From: Nibribacter ruber
Lineage (GTDB): Bacteria; Bacteroidota; Bacteroidia; Cytophagales; Hymenobacteraceae
Direction of reading: 5' to 3'
Assembly: GCF_009913235.1 (NCBI RefSeq)
Contig: NZ_CP047897.1
Coordinates: forward strand, 2,603,001-2,667,000
Length of the DNA stretch: 64,000 bases
Notes under the pieces: generated by a model
The model's input: only the letters and a program-made list of their open reading frames with translations
Told to the model about the DNA's origin: nothing
The model's database searches: none
Position numbers and translations under genes: made by a program
Part shown: piece by piece, positions 53,601-61,400 of the stretch
How the letters are laid out: every line of letters starts with the position of its first letter
How positions within the stretch are numbered: the first letter of the stretch is position 1

Positions 53601-55258
53601 CTGCTTTTCAAATAATCAATCTCGTCCGTAAACGACCCGAAGAATGGCTTTGAGGGGGTGCTAATTCGCTGCTCTCCGTGCATCTGTTCCGCGATGGCAA
53701 AAACTAGGCTTTGGCATTTATCAGAACTGGCAGGTGATGTGGTTGGAACCTTGGCTATTTGCTGAACCCAGAGGCTCTCATATAGATCGTGTAGTGTGGT
53801 TATTGATCGAAGGTTGATTTGAGAATCGTACACCTTGCAAAACACATTCAGATGATGTGGCGTGCGCAAAAGGTTGAGCAATTGCCCAGGTACTTCGCTC
53901 TCTCTTGTTCCAAGCTTGGTAAGCACCTGTGTAACCTGACCTGCATCTAGTAAACCAACTCTGAAGCTTTTTTGATTTTTGTAGAACTTCAGTTCATTGT
54001 CATAGTCGAGATCGTATGCTCTTACAGAAATAACCACTCTTACCCGATCAATGGCAATAAGCTTTCTAACAAGGAGGTTGTAGGCATCGAGGTATTCTCG
54101 TTTGGCTGATAAAGACTGGGAAAGCGCATCTATCTGGTCAATAAGCACAACTACCCGCTCACTGACCACGCTTAGGGTTCGAACTACTTTCTCAAACGAG
54201 TCTTCGAGATCAATTTTGTTTTGTAGGTCTGTTATACTTTCTGCATAAAGCCTATCAGCTTTTAAGGCAATTGCAGGTACGTTGGCTTCATTGAGTTTCA
54301 GAAACACATCTTTTAGGATAACCGTTTTTCCGCTACCGGCACCGCCAACCAGCAAAACCACAGGTTGCTCGTCTTTTCCTAATGGTGATTTGATCCATTG
54401 AAGCAAATCATCCGTTTCCTTTCTTTCAATGTGCGAATCATCCACCCCTTCAAAAGAGCTATTATAATCCGTTAGGTAGTGGGAAGCATGATCAAATTTT
54501 TGCAGAATAACATCGACCGGAATATTGGAGGTGGTTTGGTATTCGCTCTGCTTTATTAGCTCTTCTGTCAGCTTTTCAACTGGCTCCGATTCAATCACCA
54601 TTCTTACCTCGAAAAAGGTCTTGATGATAGATTGGAAACCGTCAGTATTTAGCAGTGTGTCTAAGTCTTGCGGGATTATTTTCTTTATGGTAATTGATGC
54701 GAGTACTGTTCTTAGATCAGACTGAATGTCGCTGTATTTAAGGTGTTTAAGTTCTTCATTGGCATTTATTACAGTCTCTGTCCAATCTTTTAGTTCTATC
54801 TGTTTAAGAATCTCGTTGTTGAAGTCGTCCAGTAAATCTTTAGCCTTTTCATTGAAACCGTAAGAGACGGCAAACCAATACGTGAAGTTCTTAGGGTCAT
54901 GAATCAACTGTTTGTCCAAAAGGGAATGCAGCACAAACTTGATGATCTCCCTTGCACACTCTGGCCTGTTAATTCTGTTACCGCTATCAATACTATGCTT
55001 GCACTGAATTAGTCCAAGTGATTTGCCATTCAAATGCAGACTACAATCTCTCCCACGTTCCCTAACCCCTTGCAGAAGATTTATTTCATCGAACTGCCCT
55101 TTCCAGTCGCCTTTTTCAATTCTTAGTTTTCCAACTGAGTAGAGAAGCTCCTCAAACCTTCGGTCATCAAGACCAGAATATGGATAACCTCTATTTGGCG
55201 AAGCCGGAGGTCTATTTGAAGCTTCTTCGATTGTGGGTTGAGTGTAAGTTAAGGCCAT
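50621..55258 (-). CDS. Nuclease-STAND NTPase with repeat-rich C-terminus (Avs/NLR-like)
   Basis: A 1545-aa protein. Residues 25-120 form a restriction-type (Mrr-like PD-(D/E)XK) domain: PYSGLDDRRFEELLYS, then LLQGVRERGRDCSLHL (D71), then LGLIQCKHS (Q85-x-K87). A STAND-type NTPase follows, with Walker A GGAGSGKT at 305-312 and Walker B VLIDQIDALS (D374, D377). Residues about 600-1545 are helical repeats, in part HEAT-like (VRVAVMARLAVLMNLNEQKT, then EHSIWSVQYLL). This domain order matches antiviral STAND proteins, in which the repeats sense a phage protein and the nuclease is the effector. It is a single-gene unit and may be a variant of known Avs types (inference). Confidence 0.75.
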   Translation of the reverse strand: MALTYTQPTIEEASNRPPASPNRGYPYSGLDDRRFEELLYSVGKLRIEKGDWKGQFDEINLLQGVRERGRDCSLHLNGKSLGLIQCKHSIDSGNRINRPECAREIIKFVLHSLLDKQLIHDPKNFTYWFAVSYGFNEKAKDLLDDFNNEILKQIELKDWTETVINANEELKHLKYSDIQSDLRTVLASITIKKIIPQDLDTLLNTDGFQSIIKTFFEVRMVIESEPVEKLTEELIKQSEYQTTSNIPVDVILQKFDHASHYLTDYNSSFEGVDDSHIERKETDDLLQWIKSPLGKDEQPVVLLVGGAGSGKTVILKDVFLKLNEANVPAIALKADRLYAESITDLQNKIDLEDSFEKVVRTLSVVSERVVVLIDQIDALSQSLSAKREYLDAYNLLVRKLIAIDRVRVVISVRAYDLDYDNELKFYKNQKSFRVGLLDAGQVTQVLTKLGTRESEVPGQLLNLLRTPHHLNVFCKVYDSQINLRSITTLHDLYESLWVQQIAKVPTTSPASSDKCQSLVFAIAEQMHGEQRISTPSKPFFGSFTDEIDYLKSSGIVTEADKEVQFFHQTFFDFAFAKQFVQSGKSVTNYILENHQGLFIRSSLKMIVGFLREQDHAAYIKALETILLSPRYRFHIKLMLLNLLGFEEAPTAKEKQLVKSLILPSKELKLPFLESVTGNGWFTLLLKEGELNKLITQKIGWRNRLAERDWGEANKFVDKIKTLLHYKSTSERWDAQINLLWQILIKQLPKSRQEVCGFLLNCSEFEGKPKFIFRLLYHVKEWDVPIAFQLFEIHESEAGADRFGYYKTLEDALGFDIDWVIQRYKNHCLKKIEAIKGFSDKPHFEYQDEQLFKKMFDVDTIKASDFALDIIKRISAKTGGEDKSKLYTDLGFWLFDYERDSRSHGHEAIYRLLVDKVQEQAEQTTPWFDQFLADHQNCNSITILRLLFFGLLANPAHYANEIFSLMELFHQKGGLEGDDKIQFQFRQLLKEAYPHFDNAQKDQIDSLLLSIKSEYELATYQDENGKTRPSLQRYGQKKYLYLSALPTSELKQRPLLNRAFLELERKFPKVVDTEPHKFRWIGVGPPMDSSAYDKMTFGQWEQTFEKYDAEYKTEFASDRGSILEHSRAFQAEVKIKASHFFPFIEKLIDENKAPYQYIVAGLKGLEEGGHNPVEVQRIYKKALSIPFDREYTLYFVWVSSYFLEAKILDQDVLEYLIETAKNHPNPEENTIRNNALSDGLNNVRGSAAGNISKVYFNPAFENLVFEALHTIAEDPNLSVRVAVMARLAVLMNLNEQKTLEIFLKLVSSNEPEIMEHSIWSVQYLLNNNFEKLTDYFQRAIKMESIQGAIAAVLGVAWLKEKEGSYQLLNSLLKISDEAKAKLVDIAVNNLGDKKKSVRAKCRQIFLRFLSSTNEKVIQEYSSAFLDLTPEMFLEVYPLLQKYARSNVAKKEPHYYFEYLLKCAKKHPVECLELLQHVTTYDKPDISQAGYYDGEPVKVLIGIYNSLSSLETKNPNHLNQSIALFDKMLKTQKFRGAANKVIDHVEI

Positions 55259-55354
55259 TGATAAAGTTACAATCTTGGATCAAGATACTTTTATTTCCAA
55301 TGATTTTAATGGCCCACGCGGAGTTTCAAACATTTAAGCTCACTACTGTATAAG

Positions 55355-55400
55355 CGTATGTTCGGCCTTTTACAGTAGTCTGTATAAGACCGAACATACG
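55355..55400. repeat. Inverted repeat next to the serine recombinase gene
   Basis: CGTATGTTCGG at 55355 pairs perfectly with CCGAACATACG at 55390. CTGTA-TAAG units flank both arms, and TACTGTA / TACAGTA form an inner repeat. It lies in the 327-bp gap before the recombinase start. It could be its crossover site. Confidence 0.5.
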
Positions 55401-55782
55401 TCCGAACCACGGATGTGGCTAGATAGGCGAAACCTGCTGCCGAATATACCATAGGTAGTCAAGTGAGCACCCACCTAAGCCATGCATTTCGCTTCAATTT
55501 AATCCCTGCCTCAACCAGCTGGATATTTCCTTTTGAAAGCCGGTTCGCTTTCTTATAACTGCTTCAAGTCTAGCAAATGCCAGAAATGAAGCAAGAAAAC
55601 AAAGCTATCATCTACTGACTCGTCCTGAAAAAAGTTGACAGTTTACACTGTTAATCCTACCCTGGGTTGACAGGGACTAATTAATCCTGCCACTCCTTTA
55701 CACCTTATACCAGGAAGGACAAACATGGGTTTTGAAGTGCTCCTACTCCTCAGTTTGTACCTTAAATAAAACCTTGGGGCTA

Positions 55783-56652
55783 TTACACAGATGCCTGCTT
55801 TTCACTGTTGGCAGTATGATAGTTCTTCCAATGCCTTCTAAGCTCCCCTTCTCTGCCGTGCGCATCCGCCGGCGTGAGCATGTCCACGCTTAAATGCGGA
55901 CGCTGGTGATTGTATATGCTTATCGCCGTGGCAACGGCCGACTGTGCTTCTTGGAATGTTGGATATGTCCTTTCCAGAAGCTCTTCTTTTAAGATGCCAT
56001 TCACGCGTTCCGCCAATGCATTCTCCAGCGGATCGCCGCTCTGTGTCATGGAGATGGCAATTCCTTTTTCCTTCAGCAGCTTGACATACCCTTGGCTGCA
56101 GTATTGCAAGCCCCTGTCAGAATGGTGAATGAGGTAGTCTTGCTGTAGCCAGGCAGTGAGTGCCATTTCCAAAGCCCTAATACACCCTGAGGCGGCAAGG
56201 TTGGTACTAAGAAAGAAGCCGACGATCTTGCGGCTGTAAGCGTCGGTGACCAGGCTCAGGTAAGCAAAGCCTTCTTCCAACGGGATGTAGGTAATATCGC
56301 TGACCCACAGCTGTCCCGCGGCCCTGGGCACGAAACCAGCGGCCAGATTGGGGTACTTGCGCAGCCAATGACTGGAGAATGTGGTCTGGGGTTTCGAACG
56401 CCTACGCTTCCTGACCAGTAGGCCGCGCTCACTTAGAAGCTTAAAAAAGGCATCCCTGCCGATTTGTATACCGTGGGCAGTCATAAAGGGGGACATCATC
56501 GCCAGCATCTTGCGCGCGCCTATCCGCTTTTGGCCGCGCCGGATACGAAGCACCTCGTGTATGAGCAGATCCTCCTGCAGGGCCTCCTGCTGTCTTGTTT
56601 TGATGTGCTGGTAATACGCCTGTCTGCTGTAACCAAACAATGAGCAAAGCAC
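55783..56652 (-). CDS. IS3 transposase OrfB (DDE integrase domain)
   Basis: A 289-aa rve-type transposase with D119 (LWVSDITYIP), D179 (LIHHSDRGLQY) and E215 (LENALAERVNG), the DDE triad. An HTH_21 region (QKRIGARKMLAMMS) precedes it. The frame stays open upstream to about 56711, so the native product is the OrfAB fusion (joint ...PILKK-VWHQAILRVEQ...). It catalyses cut and joining of the IS ends. Confidence 0.93.
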   Translation of the reverse strand: MLCSLFGYSRQAYYQHIKTRQQEALQEDLLIHEVLRIRRGQKRIGARKMLAMMSPFMTAHGIQIGRDAFFKLLSERGLLVRKRRRSKPQTTFSSHWLRKYPNLAAGFVPRAAGQLWVSDITYIPLEEGFAYLSLVTDAYSRKIVGFFLSTNLAASGCIRALEMALTAWLQQDYLIHHSDRGLQYCSQGYVKLLKEKGIAISMTQSGDPLENALAERVNGILKEELLERTYPTFQEAQSAVATAISIYNHQRPHLSVDMLTPADAHGREGELRRHWKNYHTANSEKQASV

Positions 56653-56687
56653 TCCAACTACTTGGAAGGGCGTCCTTTGCTCTACTC

Positions 56688-57023
56688 TCAGGATTGCTTG
56701 GTGCCAGACTTTTTTAGAATGGGAACCCCAAGCTCCTCCTCGGCGATGAGGATCGCCTCCTGCAGCGCCTGGTTGTAGAGCCGGGCCTTGCGTAGCTCCG
56801 ACTGAAGGGTCTCGACATTGTTAGGCAGCCTGTCCGTGGGCAACTCCCGCAGTAGCCTGGCTCTTCTGTATTTGGATGGTTTCTTCATGCGCCCTTGGTA
56901 TTCTTTTACCCAGCGGTGCAGGCTTCGGTGATCAACCCCACATCGGTCGGCCACTTCCCGGTAGCTCAGCCCGGAGGTCAGGTACTCAGCTACAATACGT
57001 TCTTTTAATGCTTTGTCCTTCAT
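56688..57023 (-). CDS. IS3 OrfA (HTH DNA-binding protein)
   Basis: A 111-aa protein: HTH at about 8-45 (RIVAEYLTSGLSYREVADRC, GVDHRSLHRWVKEYQ), then a leucine-rich helix (LQSELRKARLYNQALQEAIL). It ends PILKKSGTKQS. It binds the IS ends and is the upstream part of the frameshift fusion transposase. Confidence 0.9.
   Translation of the reverse strand: MKDKALKERIVAEYLTSGLSYREVADRCGVDHRSLHRWVKEYQGRMKKPSKYRRARLLRELPTDRLPNNVETLQSELRKARLYNQALQEAILIAEEELGVPILKKSGTKQS
56709..56715 (-). other. Programmed -1 frameshift site (A AAA AAG)
   Basis: On the minus strand the OrfA codons CTA AAA AAG contain the slippery heptamer A-AAA-AAG in phase. A -1 shift leads straight into the OrfB frame (V-W-H-Q-A-I-L), which is open to the OrfB start. 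Confidence 0.85.
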
Positions 57024-57665
57024 CTTGTTGACTTTTTTGTCAACCTATTTCAGGACTAGACATACACCAGGGTCTCCACCAGCGGGCAGACCACCGCCCT
57101 CCAGGTGAAAGACCTGCAGGAGACAGGCTACCAGGTGGTGAAGGTGTTCTCCGAGAAAATCTCCGGGTTCAGCAAGTCCCTCGCCGAGCGGCAGGAACTC
57201 CAGAAAGCCCTGGCCTATCTGGACAAAGAGAATGTGAAATATCTGCTCATCCACGAGATCTCTAGGCTGGGCAGAAACACCACCGAGGTGCTGAACCTGC
57301 TGAAGGAACTGGAGACAAAGAGCGTGTCGGTCCACGTCCACAACTTGGGCATCACCCTCTCGGCGGAGAACGACTCCAACCACATCTTCACCAAGCTGGT
57401 CATCACCATCATGGCGGACCTGGCGCGAATGGAGAGTGAGCAGCTGAGCCTGCGCATCAAGTCAGGCATCAGGAGCCGCAAGGCGCAGGGCCTGCACACG
57501 GGAAGGAAGGTCAACTCCACAGAGTCCAGGGAGAAGTTTCTGGGCAAGCACAAAGAGGTGATCAAGTATCTGGGATTGGGCAGGCCTTACAGTGAGATCA
57601 CCAAGCTGACCGGTGCCGCGCCTTATACCATCTCCAAGGTGAAGAAGGCGCTGGCGGAGGAGTGA

Positions 57666-58014
57666 TTGGTGTATTCAAGTAAGTGGTTTGTCTCACTTTA
57701 TCATCCCGAAAACTAGGAATGTATTTTGATTTGTGAGACGGCAGATTGAGACATATCCCAACAGGCTGGGCAAGTAGTGACAAGCACCATTCATAGTCTC
57801 AGAAAACGGCCGTTATCTGGGACTGATATATCCTTTTAAAGCAAAGGCCAAGTCCAGAAAAATCTTGACAGTTCACACTGTTAATCCTAACCTTAGTTGA
57901 TAGATTTTACTCGGTGTATAATTAAGCTTAGCTTTTCCGTTTAATATAAATTAGATGTAAAAACACCCTAACATCTTTAAATCTCGATTAAAAACACTTG
58001 TCATGGAATTTAAT
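57666..58014. other. 349-bp intergenic stretch
   Basis: No supported gene. It contains the IS-end relic described separately and AT-rich sequence before the end of the immunity-like gene. Confidence 0.5.
57851..57900. repeat. Relic of the same IS left end
   Basis: AGTCCAGAAAAATCTTGACA followed by GTTCACACTGTTAATCCTAA matches 55621-55662 of the complete IS (GTCCTGAAAAAAGTTGACAG, then TTTACACTGTTAATCCTA) at about 42 of 50 positions, in the same orientation. Confidence 0.6.
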
Positions 58015-58413
58015 TTAAAATCTGTTTTCATTCTCTAACATTTTTAAGTACATACTCCCAAAAAGAATTAAAATTCCTACAATGACATAAAGTATCAATG
58101 CAAGGTCACCATATTGACTTTGCTTCTCACTTTCCTGGGAGTATTTCTTCACTATTTTCATGCCCCTACCTAAATATAAATACACATAATATGTCAACAC
58201 AAGTACCATTACACAAAGGGTGCCAGCTCCAAATGCTGTACCTAAATATGATATTCCTTGCAACCACCCCAATGAAACAAGCATCATTAGGATGCCATAG
58301 ATGTAGACTATTATAGATATTGATAAAGCAATCAATGAGGAAACAGCAGCAATATCCCCATTTCCTACTCTTTGTTGCCACTTATAAAACCTAAAATATA
58401 AATAATCAAACAT
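58015..58413 (-). CDS. Four-TM protein, probable immunity to the RHS toxin
   Basis: A 132-aa protein with four hydrophobic segments (about 20-45, 48-80, 105-125; the second likely spans two helices) and a charged cytoplasmic loop (KKYSQESEKQSQYGD). It starts MFDYLYFRFYKWQQ, a start common in small Bacteroidota proteins encoded directly after RHS genes. It lies 8 bp after the toxin gene on the same strand, the classic toxin-immunity layout. Because the toxin end is also hydrophobic, immunity inside the membrane is plausible (inference). Confidence 0.65.
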   Translation of the reverse strand: MFDYLYFRFYKWQQRVGNGDIAAVSSLIALSISIIVYIYGILMMLVSLGWLQGISYLGTAFGAGTLCVMVLVLTYYVYLYLGRGMKIVKKYSQESEKQSQYGDLALILYVIVGILILFGSMYLKMLENENRF

Positions 58414-58421
58414 TTCCGTAA

Positions 58422-61400
58422 TTATTTAAGTTTTGTAGGGTCGCCCCAATCACCAAATACTCCAGCAGTATCGGCAATAAAATAAGCTGTACTTATACCA
58501 AACCCAATTGGGCCCATCAAACCAACTCCAGCCATTGCTAAATCCAGCCCTGCTTTCAACATAACATCATGACCTACTCCACCATTTGAATAATAATTAA
58601 CTGCTAATCCTATTGTTACACCAGCCGATACAGCTGACAGCGCCAATCCTGCAACTTTGAAATTTCTAGCAACTTTAATAGCACTATTCTGACCATTTCT
58701 GAAGCCCTGAACCCCTCGTACATATTTACCATTTAGTCCCTTCTCGAGAATTTTCGTTGATTGAAAATCCCCTTTCGCATTGGTCCAAAAGTATTTATTT
58801 GACATTGTTAATTCTAGCCCGCCATACAGGACACCTCCAACGCCTAAAGTAGTATTAGAGTTCTTGAAGAACGTTGACCAACCAGATCCCTGGATTCGTA
58901 AATTAGTCAAAGTTTTCATACTTGTAGTTTGTGTAGCGTAATATTGAGTCCTGCCCTCAAAATAATATTCGCCTCCAGCACCATTATTAATCCATCCGTT
59001 CCCTTCCGTGTAGGAGCTAAACTCTGTACTTATTATTAGCTCTCGCCAATTATTATTTTCATCTCTTGCGAACGTCTTGCCAGGGTTTGTTAAAAGCTTG
59101 TCCCTTAAATACTCTTGGGTAGTAGGCACTTCACTCCTATCAATAAAGCCTAGACTTATGAGATTCATATCATTACCCTCCCCAGCAAATAACATAGCAG
59201 CGGCTTGCCCGTCAGGTGAATTTTCCCAATGGCGTCTACCTAGATCATCTCTCGCATTAACAAGACGCCCATTGTAAACATTATTGGTTACCAAGTCCCC
59301 TAACGGATCATTAAAACTAACTGGACTGTTATAACCGAACTGGTAGGGGTTCCACGACCCAAACTGATCCGCCAGCGGGTCCACCCCCTGGAACCTTCCC
59401 AGCACAGGGTCATAGTGGCGGTAATGCGTGCCGTAGGTCTGGGTGAAGTCCTGGAGCTCCACCCCACCGTTGTATAAGTTCCGGTTGGGATTCTCAGGGC
59501 TTTCAAGCACTCCTGCGGCTATACCCTGCAGCTTCATGCCGAACGGGTAATAGTGGTTCTCCTGCGTGACCATGGGCACCAGCTGCCCCACCCGCATAGC
59601 GTCGAAGAAGACGTCCTCTTCCCCCTCGTTCACCACCATCACCTCCACGAAGCCCTTCTGCTCCGCCCGGTAGTGCAGGGCAAGGTTCTCCCAGCCGCCT
59701 TTCGCCTCCTTGGTGATGGGGCGCTCAAAGCTCTTCACGAAGTTGGAGTCCTGGTCATACACCAGGATCCGCAGATAGGCCTTGGGAACCCCCTCCTCCG
59801 CCTTGTGCTGTACCAAAGGAGCCAGGGCCAACCCGGTACCCACGCCTAGATAAGGAGTGATTTTATTCTTACCCTTTTGTACTGCCCCGTCCTGCCGCCG
59901 GTCCTTCACCTCCACAGTGGCATTGCCTAACAGGAAACCTATCAGGCTGAAGACGAAGCCCTGGGGCCTGGCCGGACGAACATAGTGTGCGTACACGTCC
60001 GTTGAGATGCTGTCGCCGGCCTGGACGGTGAGCCATTTCCTCGGGCCTATCGGTTTCCCGATCCTGGCATTCAGCCTGGCGGAGGCCTTGCCATTGTAGG
60101 CGTGCGCGGCGTCCAGGTGCCTGGTCTCCGCCACGTTGGAGAACTCCTCCTCCTCCTCCGGGGCGGCCATCTGCTCCATGGTCACGGTGCCGTTCTCGTT
60201 GTCCCCGGGGCTGAAGGTCAGGCGCACGTTGCCCTGATGGTCCTTCAGGAAATACTCATAGTAGAAGCTCCCGTTCCTTTTCACCCTCCGGCCTTCGGCG
60301 GTGGGGTAATAAGCCAGAGCGTCACCACCCGTGTTGGTCCTCTCATACACAAAGCCGTTGGCGTAGCTGGTAGTCTGGGTGTTGGCTCCCACCTTCACTA
60401 CCCGCTGTACCACATTTCCGGTGGCGTCATAGACATAGGTAGCCTTGTCAGTGCCGGCCACCGCCTCCTTCACCTTGTTGAGGATATTATAGCTTAAATT
60501 GATGCCTTTGTTGTAATCCTGCAACTGGCTTCCGTTCTCATCATAGGTGTACTCGGTGGCCAGAGACGCCCCGTTCTTGAAACCGACAGGCGTCGTACCT
60601 CCCGTAGTTGCATTGTCTACCACTTGCACCAACCGGTTGCCTGCGGGAGCGGCGGGGTTGGAGGAGGTACTGTAGAGATAGGTCAAACCGTCGATTTTAG
60701 TGGGACCGGTTCCTCCCGCCGCCCAACTGTACCTGTCCAGGGTGCGCATGTTGCCGTTGGCGTCATAGGTTAGGTTCTTCTCATCGTAGCCGCCCGCTTC
60801 CTCCGTCCAGGGAGTTCCGTCCGAGTTCCGGGCCTTGTAGAAGGCACCCTTCATCCGGCCGATGGCGTCATACTCCATTCGGTAGCTTCTCTCCCGCTGG
60901 CCTATCTGCCGGGCGGTCGCTGTCAGGTTGGGGTTCTGGTCCTTTACCTTCCACTTCACCCCGCTCACCAGACCGTCCCAGCGGCCGATGTTACCCAGAC
61001 CCTGGTCCTGGCCCTCATACAGAATCTCCAACCCGAACAAGTCGTTGATGGCGTCTCCCTGGTTGATGCCCGTCATACCCAGCTCACTACCGTTTATCCT
61101 CCTCAGGCGGCCGTTAATGTCATAGCGGAAGTCGACGCTCTGCAGAAATGGGTCTTCTAGGGTTTCCATCATTCCCGGTCCGGCCGGAGGGGTCACTTTC
61201 GCGTGCATGTCCTTCTCTACCAGCTGACCCAGCTCGTTGTACTGGTACTGCCCCAGGATTACCTCCTGCACCGGCAAGGAGGGATCCTCTATGCTTGTCT
61301 GGCGCACTTCCAACAGGCGCCCGGCGTGGTCATACTTCTGCTTGTTTTCCACTTTCACCGTCGCGGCGGGTGTGGAGTGCCTCGCAAACGACTGCACGGT

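Larger units (their letters stand above)
55616..57062 (-). mobile_element. IS3-family insertion sequence (1447 bp)
   Basis: The ends are TGACTCGTCCTGAAAA at the left and, read inward from the right, TGTCTAGTCCTGAAAT. The terminal inverted repeats match at about 20 of 25 positions (CCTGAAA and GTTGACA are common) and begin TG...CA. TAC flanks both sides (55613-55615 and 57063-57065), a 3-bp target duplication. Two overlapping-frame genes (orfA, orfB) lie on the minus strand with an A6G slippery site between them. All parts are intact, so it may be active. Confidence 0.92.
55586..57665 (+). pseudogene. Serine recombinase (resolvase/invertase) split by an IS3 element
   Basis: The gene starts at ATG 55586 with MKQENKAIIY, is cut at 55615, and resumes at 57066 with TRVSTSGQTTALQ after the IS and the duplicated TAC. 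Rejoined, it gives about 209 residues, a normal length. It has the catalytic Ser in YTRVSTSGQ, the conserved stretch LLIHEISRLGRNTTEVL (RLGR), MADLARMESEQLSLRIKSGI and a C-terminal HTH (YSEITKLTGAAPYTISKVKK). The insertion removes the natural start, so no functional protein is expected unless translation restarts. The downstream part has no other damage, so the insertion is recent. Confidence 0.88.
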
